Origin: Panaeolus papilionaceus
Lineage: Eukaryota > Basidiomycota > Agaricomycetes > Agaricales
Direction: 5' to 3'
Length of the DNA stretch: 64,000 nt
NCBI GenBank assembly: GCA_015501605.1
Contig: JADNRZ010000001.1
Span: forward strand, 2,418,001-2,482,000
Part shown: positions 11,372-29,666 of the stretch, one piece after another
Layout: every line of letters begins with the position of its first letter
Position numbering within the stretch: the first letter of the stretch is position 1
Made by a program: the position numbers and the translations under genes
Notes under the pieces: generated by a model
The model's database searches: none
Told to the model about the DNA's origin: nothing
Seen by the model: only the letters and a program-made list of their open reading frames with translations

Positions 11372-12315
11372 ATGCCTGCATCCCGCGAAGACTCTGTCTA
11401 CCTCGCCAAGCTCGCTGAGCAGGCTGAACGCTATGAAGGTGCGCGCTTTTAGTTATTATCCTCAGTATATGCGTTAACATCATTTACTGGAACAGAGATG
11501 GTTGAAAACATGAAGCATGTGGCTTCATCAGATCAGGAGCTCACAGTTGAGGAGCGTAACCTTCTCTCTGTTGCGTACAAGAACGTCATCGGCGCGCGTC
11601 GTGCATCTTGGCGCATCGTGTCTTCCATCGAGCAAAAGGAGGAGTCCAAGGGCAACGAGGTCCAGGTCTCCATGATCAAGGGCTACAGAGAAAAGATCGA
11701 AAGCGAGCTCGCCAAGATCTGCGAGGATATCCTCGATGTTCTCGACAAGCACCTCATCCCTTCTGCTGCCTCTGGCGAGTCCAAGGTCTTCTACCACAAG
11801 ATGTACGTCATTTTACCAAGGGCGTTTTTGGGGATACAATCTTTACTAACCCTTGTCGATAGGATGGGTGATTATCACCGATACCTCGCTGAGTTCGCCA
11901 CTGGCGATAAGCGTAAGGACTCTGCCGACAAGTCCCTAGAGGCTTACAAGGCCGCCTCTGATGTTGCCATTAACGAGCTCCCCCCCACACACCCCATCCG
12001 CCTAGGTCTTGCCCTCAACTTCTCCGTATTCTACTACGAGATCCTCAATAGTCCAGACCGTGCTTGCCATCTCGCCAAGCAGGCGTTCGACGATGCTATC
12101 GCTGAGCTTGACACCCTCTCAGAGGAGAGCTACAAGGACTCTACCCTTATCATGCAACTCCTCCGTGATAACCTCACGCTATGGACCTCTGATATGCAGG
12201 ATTCAGGTATGTGTTTTTACTCCACCAAATTCAAATCAGTCAGACTAATGTGTTCATTTCAAAAGGTGATAAGCCCTCAGACGCCAAGGATGACGAGACC
12301 GCCGACAACGAGTAA
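11372..12315 (+). CDS. 14-3-3 protein
   Basis: Phosphoserine/phosphothreonine-binding dimeric adaptor. Four exons (11372-11438, 11496-11802, 11863-12206, 12266-12315) give 255 residues, the usual family length. The family signature [20 protein letters not shown] is intact, as are the groove residues in [10 protein letters not shown] and the second signature region [15 protein letters not shown]. The C terminus is short and acidic ([11 protein letters not shown]), as in fungal BMH/rad24 proteins. The start is the first ATG after a long CT-rich leader. The leader and the duplicated upstream element suggest strong constitutive expression, which is an inference. Confidence 0.97.
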
Positions 12316-12674
12316 ACAATTCATACTTTTCCTGGGGTTTTGGGATCGTTTCTTGTCCACGTTTCGCTCCATTTCTCGATTACAGCATTATTTCGTACAT
12401 CTTTGTAGCGACCTAATAGCTTCCTTACCATCATCATCGCCTTGCATGTGTTTCCAGTCCATTATTATTCTTTTTTGCAGCAATTATCATCACATTGATC
12501 ATCATTCCATTGTGTTATTTGAGTGAGCTACATTGGATGGTATTTATGTTGGCATAATTGCCCCTAAGAATCGTACAACGTAGGTGGCTGTGATGCCCTG
12601 AGCCTGTGAACCCATGCTGTCGAGGTTCGCGGCAAGGAGCACTCGTGTGGTGAACTGTCCTTCAAACCAATGCC
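12316..12674. other. Intergenic spacer
   Basis: 3' UTR of 14-3-3, T-rich and pyrimidine-rich, followed by the BST1 promoter. No gene seen. Confidence 0.5.
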
Positions 12675-15600
12675 ATGTTCAGATTTGCCCAAAGTCTGCT
12701 AGCTGTATTCTCTTTATTAGCAGTCTCTACTTTATACCATGCTACAAATTCAATAACAGAGTCTCTATCACCGCAAGGATGTCAGATGTCGTGGATGTCA
12801 CCGTCCTACATTTTGCAGACAGACTTCAACGCGACATGGACTCCCCTTGCGAGCCGATATTCTCTTTGGTTGTATCGTGAGGTCGGTTGGGACCCAGACA
12901 CGGTACGTTCAACGCGTATGGCGCCTTATATTCACTAAAAATTATATTGCTAGACGCCAGAGGTAAAGACGAATAGTATTCCTGTCCTCTTTATCCCAGG
13001 GAATGCTGGTTCTTCTCGTCAAGCCCGGTCTATCGCTTCTTCAGCTGCCCGACAGTTTTACGCATCTCCAGGTGTTGTCTCCTCGGAATTTAGGACTCCA
13101 TCCAGCAAGAGCCTTGACGTGTATTCTGGTATGTTGAAGCCCTTACAAGGCGCCTGTTCATTTATATGATGCTTATGTTCATCCATCTAGTTGAATTCAA
13201 TGAAGACCTTTCAGCTTTCCATGGCTCGACTCTTGAATCACAGATCTCATACACAGCGAAAGCCATATCTTTCATTTTGTCATCCTATCCATCCGGCACG
13301 CAAGTTATCGTTATGGGTCACTCAATGGGCGGTATCGTCGCAATGTCGTTATTACCCTCTGACGAGATATCGGAAATAATCACAATGTCTACACCTCACA
13401 CACTCCCACCTGCTCGCTTTGACTCCCGTGTTGATGCTTTATACGGACGCCTTCAAAATATCCTATTGCAAGACGCAACACCCATCCTGTCGATATGTGG
13501 CGGCGCCACAGATCTGATGATTCCTTCAGAATCATGTATTCTTCCGCCCACAGACGCAGACGTGTACAGGAGTACCGTCTTCACCTCTGCCATGGAAGGA
13601 GCGTGGACTGGTGTGGGACACAGAGAGATGGTATGGTGTCATCAAGTTCGTTGGCGTGTTGCTCGGGCCGCCCTTGAGCTTAGCAGAACAAATGTCCGCA
13701 GTGAGCGAACAACTATCCTCGACAAGTGGTTGCGCGATGGACATACCATTCCGCAGACAACCTTGGAGTTGGCAAATAACCCCGTGAAGGGGATTTCCGA
13801 TGTCGAGGTTTTAGGTGCAGGAGAGATATTGGAGGTGAACGCCCCCCAAACGGCAGAGACTTATTTGCTCCCAGTGGGGACAACTAGTTTTTCGGAAGGC
13901 TATGAGGTCACAGTTATGGTCTCACAGGGCTCGATCTTGGGCGTATCGCCCGTTCAAAGCCTCCCGTTGGATGTGTCCGTTTTGCTCTGCGCTGGGTCTC
14001 CAACAGCACCTACAGAGATGCGTTGTGATCCATTAATGCCCGACCGCCTGAAACTCATCCCTAGTCCGAAACTCGGACAACCTTTCCCAGTACCCCATCA
14101 GGGATCTGATGAATCATCAGGCATTGTACTCTTCGAACATAGTTTGAGCGCAGTCGATGTAGAAACGAAGGGCCCCTACTGGGTCGCTGTTCAGGTCAGA
14201 AACGCTGACGGCAGGGGTTGGGTTTCCGCAAGTATTGCCCTTCCTACTGTCGTCGCTGACTCGGTGACACTTATGTGTAAGTCTTCAATATTCAATGGCC
14301 AAGCCAGATGTTTATTGTTCTTCAAGCACTCTTTATGAAACCCAAAATAATACCCTTGCCTGCCTCCGTCGCGCTAGGAGTATCTATATCATTTCCAGCA
14401 TTGCTTTCAAACGCCTTGGTGGTTTATTCAATTGAGCCTGAAGTGGCAGTTCCTCATGCTTGCGAAGGTTAGTTAATTCCCGTTCAATGGGACAGACACT
14501 CAGCAGTTTTAGGCGCGCACCTTCGTCCACTAATCATGCACACATCTCACAACGACGAAACCCACTACTACCCCCTCGCGAGCCATGAAAACCGCCCCAT
14601 TCTTCTGCACACACATTGGCCCGCACCATTTATCGACAGCACGATCTATCGTCCATCTATGGTCAATATTACTTTATACACCGTCGGTAGCCCGAGTTGT
14701 AGAAAGAATCTCACTCGACTGCGTCTACGTCTCGCTTGGCAGTCAACATTGGGGCGATGTACCTCACGCTATCTTCACACATTGGCTACATGGTCCACTG
14801 GTATTGTCGCTCTGACAATTTTCCTAGCATGGAGGACGGAGGAACAGACAGGCTTCCTTCCCTCTGTTGGGACATCGCTCGAAGTCTACTCGAAGAGAGT
14901 GTTGCCTTGCCTGTCGTTACTTTCGATCATTCTTGCTTTACTTCCTCTCCCCTCTTATCTCTTTCTGGGTATCAAGGGGAGATCGGAATTAACGCTCTTG
15001 GCCCCATTTTTGCTCTGTATATCTAGTGGCCTTGTAATCATTAGCTGGTGGTTCTTGAGGCTCGCTCTTGTTGCCCTCGGTTTCCTAGGCTCGGTGATGT
15101 CGGGAAGGTGTGCCATACTCCCATTGACCTTTTAAGATTCTAATTCATGCTTCTCAGGCGTGCAGAACGAGGCAGCGTTCCAAAAACGACACTCGTCTCT
15201 CTAGTGGTCATATGCAGCCTTATCTTCATTTTGATCCCATGGCAAGTTGCTTATCTCGGATGCTGGCTTCTTCACCTCCATACATGTGCTTCCGCTCTCT
15301 ACAGCCCTCGCGCTGTTAGGGTTTCCGTTGATAGTCCAACAGAATTAAACACAGCTCAGCCAGTGAAGCGCCGGGACAACGACGCCATTCCGCTTCAAAG
15401 TCGCACCCCTTCCAAATTAACAGAAAACACCACCAATCACAATCTCTATGTACTCCTACTGATGACTTGGCTGTTGCCACTAACCGCCCCTGTGCTGGCA
15501 GTGTGGGTCCGAACGTCGCTAACTGCTGGGTTCACGACTCCTTTTGACGGGGATCATAACTTCATTGCGGTTCTTCCTTTCCTTATTCTTGTCGATTTTG

Positions 15601-15871
15601 CTTCCTGGAACACTGGCCAGTTTCTCAGGCCTGCAAGGTAATATTCTTCCCCTTTGATGTGTTGTTTGTAACCTTGATACTCATCTTGACAACCTACAGT
15701 TTTGAACAGCGTCTATCCCTGAGCTGGGTCTTCGTGGTGATCGGAGGCACTGCATTCTTGTACGGCTCAAGACACCCATATTATGTCCTTGATGTCGCGA
15801 GAATTGCTGTTTGGATAATCATCGCCGTCAGAGTCGGGCGTCGTTATTGGAGCTCAGCAGCAAGTAATTAA
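12675..15871 (+). CDS. BST1: GPI inositol-deacylase (BST1/PGAP1 family)
   Basis: ER membrane lipase that removes the acyl chain from the inositol of GPI anchors, needed for ER exit and quality control of GPI proteins. Seven exons (12675-12902, 12954-13128, 13191-14276, 14327-14467, 14513-15107, 15158-15637, 15700-15871) join in phase to 958 residues. A hydrophobic N-terminal helix (FAQSLLAVFSLLAVSTLYHA) is followed by the lipase core: VLFIPGNAGS forms the oxyanion region and VMGHSMGGIVA carries the nucleophilic serine (GHSMG). Further on are a luminal beta-rich region and, in the last third, several membrane segments such as TWSTGIVALTIFLAW, LSIILALLPLPSYLFLG and WVFVVIGGTAFLYG. The protein ends in a short basic tail. 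The gene is transcribed in the same direction as 14-3-3 and the metacaspase but from its own promoter. Confidence 0.93.
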
Positions 15872-16221
15872 AAAAAAAAATTGATAGAGTATATTAGTTA
15901 GATTGTGATTTGCTACTTAGTTAACTCATATATATGCTAAATGTTGAAGACCATGATATTACCATTGCTGTCCTCAAATGGTGGGTTGTTTTGAACTTCT
16001 TTCGCCCTTCTGCGGCCGCTGCGCACTTTGTCCAGTGTTTATTTGTGGCTGTGTGATGATGCGCGGAGATGGCGGTGTCAGTACAAATTCGGAGATTGTC
16101 CCTTGAATGTCCTTTAAAAGCTGATCTTAATTCGGATTCAACCTCTCTCAACATTCACGACGACAACTTGAACAACTAATCTCGCATTTCAAAGAATATC
16201 TTGAACTTTACCTGAACGAAG
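15872..16221. other. Intergenic spacer
   Basis: BST1 3' UTR with an A-run at 15871-15880, then the metacaspase promoter and leader. No gene seen. Confidence 0.5.
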
Positions 16222-18927
16222 ATGTGGAACAATAACAATAATCAGAATACTGGTTATGGTGCTCCTCCTGCGTGAGTGACATCGCTGATGGAGGATACCT
16301 GCTCAACTCACTTCTTGATTCCTAAAGTTTCCCCAGTTTCCCTAGCACGTACGTGCTTTATGCTTGCCTCATCTAGTTTGCGCACTCATCTAATACGGAT
16401 TAGAGGGCCTGAATACAACACCCCAGGATACTCCCCTGGCTATGCACCATCGTACGGCGCACCACCACCACCAGGAGGTCCATCGTAAGGAGTCACTCAG
16501 TGTCAGTGTTCTGTGCTAACTTTGCTCTTAGATTCCCAGGTGCCTCTCCTTCTGGGTAAGCTTTTGCTAATCCTGTAACTGATTTCATTCCATGCTGATG
16601 GTGAAATAGTTATGGTCCACCAACAGGCCCTCCTCCTTCTGGGTGCGTTTTGGCATCTATCTCTTGATTCAGAATAATTGAATCCCCCCCGCAGATATGG
16701 CTTCCCCCCAGGTCCTCCACAAGGCCCTCCTCCACCTTCCGGGTAATTTTTCTAATACCCTTCTCGTCCGCTTTTCGTCTCTGAGTATTTTTTTACCCCC
16801 AGTTATGCACCCCCTCCCGGACCACCTCCTTCTGGGTAACTACCACTACCAGTGCAATAGGTCAACGTTTGCTCATGAGACATCTTTACAGTTACGCTCC
16901 TCCTCCTGGTCCTCCCCCTGCAACTCGGGGTTTCCCAGGCGCCCAATACCACCAACAAAATCCACACCAAGGTGGGGGCTATCCTGGGCAACAGGCGCAT
17001 CAAGGTTACCCAGGTGGTGGCCAACAGCATTACCCACAGTGAGTCGTCCCTGTTAAAGTGTTCCCTATGGAAGCTGTGTATTGAAAGCCCTTTGTAGGGG
17101 AGGTAATCAATATCATCCTCGTGAGTAAACCGTAGATGATTTCGAGTGAATGACATTAAGCCTTTTGACATAGAGGGTCCCCCTCCCCGTCCACCCGCGC
17201 AAGTCCAGAATTACGGACCCCACATGCAAGGCCCTGGAAATCGCGATGTCCAACCATACTTCCAATATTCACAGTGCACCGGAAAGAAAAAGGCTCTTTG
17301 TGTAAGTCTGACTACTCTTAAGATCTGGATTTTCACTGATAATGAATTTGATAGATTGGTATTAATTATGTTGGACAAACTGGTGAATTGCGTGGATGCA
17401 TCAACGATGTCAAGAATATTGTCAATTTCCTCTGTTGTAAGCGATATGCCTCTCTTCATCCTGCCACGACTGAGCATAACGCAGCCAAACATGGATACAA
17501 ACGCGAAGACATCGTCGCTCTAACCGACGACGCTACCAACCCAAGAATGAAGCCCACAAGGGCCAATATTGTATCCAGCCCCTTTCCTTCGAAAGTGAAT
17601 CAGATTCTCATTTCCTTTAGATTCAAGCGATGCAATGGCTTGTTCGCGGCGCTCAGCCCAATGACTCGCTGTTCTTCCATTGTATGGAGTTGTTCATGCT
17701 CCTTCTTCTGCACTTATTCAAAATTTCTCCCAGATTCCGGGCACGGTGGTCAAACCAAGGACACAGACGGTGATGAAGGAGATGGTTACGATGAAGGTAT
17801 GGACACAAATGTTGCATTACAGCTTTTAAATTGACCTTCATGCATTAGTTATTTACCCCGTAAGGTTTTCTTTGGTGCTCTACAGGCTTGCGACCATTAA
17901 CTGGAATCTTAAATGTAGTTGGACTTTGAAGCTGCTGGTCACATTGTTGACGACGTGAGTATCCGTTTATAACTTCTCCTGGGTATCTTTAAATTTATAT
18001 GGCTGTAGGAAATGCACGATATCATGGTCAAGCCTCTTCCTGCTGGATGCCGCCTTACTACTATATTTGACGTTGGTTCAATCCCTTTCTGGCCTGTCAT
18101 AAACCATGCTCATGCAAATTTATCATCCAGTCATGTCATTCCGGATCTGCACTCGGTAAGTCGTTATCAGAGTTCGTGCTCGTCCCATCCTCACAGTGCT
18201 TGGCTACATAGATTTACCCTATATTGTATGTCGTTCCCTCCATCCGACTGTCATTTTGTTTAATTGTTCTGCAGTACTCAACCGAGGGTAAAGTCAAGGA
18301 GCCCAACTTGGCTGCCGAGGCCGGACAAGGTCTCTTGTCGGCTGTGACATCTTATGCTCGTGGTGATATGGGCGGTGTTTTCAAATCAGCAATGGGCCTT
18401 GTCAAAACAGCCACTGGTAGCACACAGAAGGCGGAAAAGATAACCAAGGCCACACGAACAAGCCCTGCTGATGTTGTACGTTTTCGTTTGGTTGGTTGCA
18501 TTGCCGAGTTTCACCAATATTTGTAGATTTCTTGGAGCGGATGTAAGGATTCACAAACAAGTGCTGACACCCAAGAGGCCGGTAACGCTACGGGTGCTAT
18601 GAGCTTTGTATGGTTTCTGTGCTCTCCCTCGTTAATGCTCACTAACTTTTACTTTTTTAGGCTTTCATCAGTGCTCTTGGTACGACCATTTCTTTATACC
18701 CTTTTTTATTGAACTTAACGCCCCCTTCATGAACAGAGGCAAACCCTCAGCAAAGCTACCAAGAGCTGTTGAACAGCATCAGAGTGATTCTGCGTTCCAA
18801 ATACAGTCAGAAACCTCAGCTTTCCAGCTCACATCCAATGGTAATATCCTTTCCTCTTGTGCACAGTACGATTTTTGTTGATAAGTTCATTCGTTTGCAG
18901 GACACAAATATCATGTTTATCTGCTGA
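16222..18927 (+). CDS. Type I metacaspase with proline-rich prodomain
   Basis: Arg/Lys-specific cysteine peptidase of the C14 family, linked in fungi to stress response, proteostasis and cell death. The prodomain is Asn/Gln then Pro/Gly/Tyr-rich (repeats of the YGPPTGPPPSG type). In this family it is a prion-like, low-complexity segment. The p20 domain starts at KKKALCIGINYVGQTGELRG and carries both catalytic residues: His in FFHYSGHGGQ and Cys in IFDSCHSGSA (exon beginning near 18131). The acidic substrate/calcium region TKDTDGDEGDGYDE is present. The C-terminal p10 part has VISWSGCKDSQTS and ends in DTNIMFIC followed by TGA at 18925. About 18 small exons were assembled by hand; all junctions I tested keep frame. 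The start is the first ATG after the leader. Confidence 0.93.
16328..17038 (+). repeat. Array of symmetric phase-2 mini-exons in the metacaspase prodomain
   Basis: Seven consecutive exons (16328-16348, 16404-16484, 16532-16555, 16610-16642, 16695-16742, 16803-16835, 16892-17038) measure 21, 81, 24, 33, 48, 33 and 147 nt. All are multiples of three and all begin and end in phase 2. Several encode one Tyr-Gly/Ala-Pro-Pro...Pro-Ser-Gly unit and end in near-identical CCTTCTGG before the donor. Introns are 47-60 nt. This looks like tandem duplication of an exon-intron unit. Confidence 0.8.
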
Positions 18928-20015
18928 TCCGAAAACTGAATCTTCCCTCCAACGACTTGTTCTGTTGTGCCTATTCTGTAAACTTCTCCTGTGACTTAAG
19001 ATTTTATACGCACCTTGTACATAGACCCAATAAATCAACCTTTATAAACTGTGATGCTCACACCCTCGCATATTAGTCGTCGCGCCAACTGACAACAACT
19101 GAAGGATTGAGGATTTGAGTAGTCAGGGACGCTGGGGAAAGTTCCGTTAAATAACCCCATTCGTCTTCTCCTGTCCTCCGATCCCTGAGAGATCGGTGAT
19201 GAACCGGAAGGTGTTCATCATTGAAATGGGGCAAACAGCGACGCCCTTATGAGCGGTGCTTGCCGACCATTGAGATAATGAAACACTTGCTTCACCTAAA
19301 TCTAGTCACTCATTTAAACGATGTTGCATTTGTCTATTTCAAAATGAAGAAAATTGCTGTCTTGATGAAGTAGAAGCAGTTTTCCTCGTGGCAACCTCAT
19401 GGTGACCAAAATGGTGATTGACAATTCTGTTTGTCGCATCATAGCCCACGGATAGAGATCTAGATAGATAATTGCTCGCAATGTCACCAAAGTGTATGGA
19501 TTATAAGTAATGTTTTCTAATGAAGTGAATGACGATAATGGTGTGTTTCCAATGTGCTTTCAGCTGTAATAATATAATTTTGTGCCCGTCCATATGCTTG
19601 GCCCTTTATTGCCCGCGTAAGCAATGATAGCCGGATCAGAGCCATTGTCTCACCAGTGCAAACATATTGCAGTTGGGTTTATAGTTAAGAATAAGAAGAA
19701 AAAATCGTTTGACTGATGATACAGGTGTATGATTGTCATTTGGACATTTGAATGATATTTTTTGAATATAAAACGAGAAATAAAAAGTATTATGTAGAAT
19801 CAACGAGTCAGGACCCGATGATTGGGACGGACAATGTGGCACAGGGATACCATATATAGGAAATTCACACGCTCATGGTCAAGTAACATAACACCTAACT
19901 TGACCAATTTGAACTCCGCTGTTTCCTCTCTCTCTTACATACCCTACAACTCCCAGAAACTACTGAAAGCTTTGGGTAATTGGCTCCCAAAAATTTCGGT
20001 ATCACATTCTTTGCC
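18928..20015. other. Intergenic spacer
   Basis: About 1.1 kb between the metacaspase and KDM5 genes. It contains the metacaspase 3' UTR and the KDM5 promoter and leader. I see no ORF with recognisable content and no RNA gene. Confidence 0.5.
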
Positions 20016-26147
<6,132 letters not shown>

Positions 26148-26970
26148 AATTTAGTACATAATACCTGTCTGATTTTTTGCTGATCCTTTTCGTTCTTCTA
26201 CTTCTTCGAGTGTTCCTTTTTTGCTAGGTCTACTCGCCATTCCTTTTGTACATTTGACTTATGTCCCTTGTTTCATGGAGTCTTTCATTTGTTTATTGGT
26301 TTATTCTCTGCTGTGCTGTTTTAAACGTTTGTGGTGTTTGTCGTATCTCGTCTGCGTAGTGTACTGTCTTTGAAATCGCTATCTGTGTTTCTAGCCTATC
26401 GTCTATCTTTAAACGCTTTCCTATACATTAATAGATTTGCCGCTTAAGTTGTGATATGATTAGTAAATGTGCTACATCCTCCCCACGACTGAGCATGTAT
26501 CATGCGAAAACGACCACGAACAAGGAATCTCTTTGTGCCATTCCAGCTAACACCTTACTTGGATTTCAATACACCGAATAGTGAAGTTAAGTTGCTCAAC
26601 AACAGCGAACGACAGAAGTTTAAACGCTCACGTTTCGCTCCACCTCAAATTCGATCAGGCTCTGGCGCGATCATCGCTTACCATGGTCGGCTGCTTGACT
26701 CTTATCCTGCTTACATCTTGATATATAAATATCCGACTCGACGGGTGTACATGTGGGTGTGCAGAAAATGAGGATCACCACCTAGTTAGTGTCCCACACA
26801 ATCGAGTGTATAATGACGTAAAGTGTATCGTGCTTCACACTGGTCGAGTCTATCTCCCCTAGGAATAACCTTAGAGGAACACATCGAGTCTTCTTATAGT
26901 AACAGGGGTATGCCAGCCGAAGCATATAACAAGGCCTCAGAGTTCGAGTATCCCACAATTGCAAGGCGCA
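26148..26970. other. Intergenic spacer
   Basis: T-rich 3' region of KDM5 (to about 26460) then the promoter of the sedolisin gene, with a TATA-like TATATAAAT at 26721-26729. No gene seen. Confidence 0.45.
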
Positions 26971-29584
26971 ATGAGGTCCCTCCCCAGAAGCTTGCTGTTA
27001 CTTTCAGCGCTTGCCGTCGCATGCGTAAATTCGGCTTCTCTTACAGGTCGTCCGTTTTCCGTGAAGGAAGAGACCAATGTCCCTCGAGGATGGACCAGGA
27101 TCGGACTACCTCATCCAGACTCGAAACTGATTCTTCGCATCGGCCTCCCCCAGCCCAATATACACGTATTAGAACAACACCTTTACGAGATCAGCGATCC
27201 TGACCACGAAAGATACGGTCAGCATCTCTCAAAGGAGGAAGTCGAAGCTCTGGTTTCCCCGCACGACGAAAGTCTGCAGTCGGTCGAAGCGTGGCTTGCT
27301 TCCTTTGGCTTCGAGGACAAGGATATCAAGCGCTCCAGCGCCAAGGATTGGGTTACTGTGCGCGTACCTGTAGGCATTGCCGAGAAGATGTTGGACACTG
27401 TGCGTAATTAATACGCAGTTTCATAACCCTCCTGACGATGTGCTCACTAGACTTATCATGTCTGGAAACACAACGAAAGCGGGGATACCATGATTCGCAC
27501 CACTTCTTATAGTCTTCCTGTCGATATACATGAACATGTCGACCTTATTCAGCCCACGACTATGTTTAGCAGGTTCAAACCGGATCGGAGCAATGTTTTC
27601 GAATCGCACAACGCTGCACCCCCCATTAGTCAAGGCGGGGTCATTCACGACCCAATACGAGGGGTCACGGTAGACGCCAGTTGCAATCAGCAAATTACGG
27701 TAACGTGTATCAAAGAGATCTACAATGCGGTTGGATACACTCCCTCGAGAGACGTCGGGAACTCCATAGGTATTACAGGATACCTCGTAAGTACATTGCA
27801 AGTGGTAGTGCTGAGGGGGGAAGTTGCCACTACGCACCAGAGGCTGATCGACATAAATGCAGGGCGAGGTTGCGAGCTTTTCCGACCTGCAATCCTTCTT
27901 TGCGGACCAAGTCCCCGCTGCGTTAAACAGCAGCTTCGACTTCGTTACTGTGAATGGTAAGCGATAGATAACAAGCTGAAGAGAAGCTTCGCTTACCCGT
28001 GATAGGTGGACCGAATAATCAGTCGGACCCAGGCGGAGAGGCCAACCTTGATACCCAAATGGCATTTGGGGTATCGTTCCCAGTTCCAGTAAAGATATCC
28101 CATTTTCTTCGCATGCGTGCGCTTCTTTGCTCACGGAATATTTTTACACGACTAGGGCACATTCTGGTCCACGGGTGGTGAACCGCCATTTATTCCCGAT
28201 TTAGGGGAAACAGAGGATGACAACGAGTAAGAATAAAAACCACTCGTGTCTCTCTGGTTAACTGACGAGTACGGGTATCAAGACCATATACGACATGGCT
28301 GGACTTTGTGTTGTCTCATCCAAATCCGCCTTTGGTAATCTCTACAAGCTACTCCGACGACGAACAGACGGGTGAGTGAAGACAAGTCCGCGGAAGACTA
28401 TAGGGTCTCACCCCGGTGCTCTACAGTGCCAAAGAGCTTCGCCCTTCGTGCCTGTCAAGGATTCGCACAGCTTGGTAAGTCATTGTGCAAAATGAGGAAC
28501 CTGACTGGGGAGTAGATCATCTACCCACTTAGGCGCTCGCGGTGTCTCTGTGTTATTCGCCTCTGGCGACGGTGGTGTTGGTGATGGTGATCCTGATCCG
28601 GCCACACAAGAATGTTTCACGAATGACGGGAAAAATACGACCAAATTCCTTCCTGGGTTCCCTTCGTCGTAAGTGCAATGGATGTACAAGAAAAAGATAC
28701 CTCATTGACCTGTCCGCTGTTTAAATAGGTGTCCATTGTACGTTGTTCCAGGTCATACACCACACCATGACTAATGTTATAATTGGTTTGGAGTGTCACC
28801 ACTGTTGGCGCAACTCAGCATTTCCCGGAGGTAGCCACCTCAAGGTTTGCGTCTGGGGGAGGGTTCAGCAATCTGGTAAGCAGTAAAAATAAAGGATGAT
28901 GTAACGAAAAGTGACTCTTTCCCCTATAGTTCCCTCGCCCCGCGTACCAAGATAAGGCGGTAGAGACATATCTCAAGTCGTTGCCAAAGGGACTGTTCGC
29001 TGGTCTCTTCAATCCGTAAGCTTGAAATATGTGTTGTACGTATGAGGACATGCTGACATTGGAATGTATGTATCAGCAACGGAAGAGTAAGTCGATCTTA
29101 AGCCACATCTCATCGGTATTGAACAATGTTGACAATGCCCACCAAGGCATTCCCTGATGTTGCCGCACAAGGCGATTTTGTTCGTGTATTCTTTGACCAA
29201 CAAGCATTCCTATTTGCCGGAACCTCTTGTTCGACACCTATCTTTGCAGGCATTGTAGCGCTGCTGAACGATGCCCGATTGAAAGCCAAACTCCCACCTA
29301 TGGGTTTCCTGAATCCCTTCTTATATTCGAGAGGTGTCCAAGGGTTAAATGATATCACTGTAGGCAGTAACCCTGGTTGTGGCACACCAGGATTCAACGT
29401 AAGAAATCTTATGATACTTTCACGGAACAAAGGCTGACCGCGTTGTATATACAGGCCTCAGTTGGGTGGGATCCAGGTGGGTATAATGATGCTTATCTTC
29501 ATTCGTATGCTCACACTCTCCACAGTTACGGGTCTTGGGTCGCCTAATTTCTTCAAGTTGAAAGACCTTGCAGCTGGGCATTAA
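26971..29584 (+). CDS. Secreted sedolisin (S53) / tripeptidyl-peptidase
   Basis: Acid-active serine-carboxyl peptidase that trims peptides from N termini outside the cell. The signal peptide is clear ([22 protein letters not shown]). The activation propeptide follows ([32 protein letters not shown]). The mature part contains the Glu/Asp pair four residues apart ([12 protein letters not shown]), the oxyanion Asp region ([12 protein letters not shown]) and the catalytic serine motif [12 protein letters not shown], where most relatives have SGTS. The C-terminal calcium-binding segment is present ([25 protein letters not shown]). Many introns of 50-65 bp interrupt the gene; I followed most junctions in frame. 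The stop is TAA at 29582. It is convergent with the Hep59 gene only 82 bp away. Confidence 0.9.
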
Positions 29585-29666
29585 AAGAGGATAAAACTGC
29601 AATGGTATAATAAAATACAATGTACAACACCTGACGATCGAAACAGAATTGCAAAAGGCGATTCCT

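Noticed and set aside
27421..28134. 237-codon minus-strand frame
   Set aside because: Antisense to the sedolisin exons, which carry clear family motifs; a shadow of codon usage.
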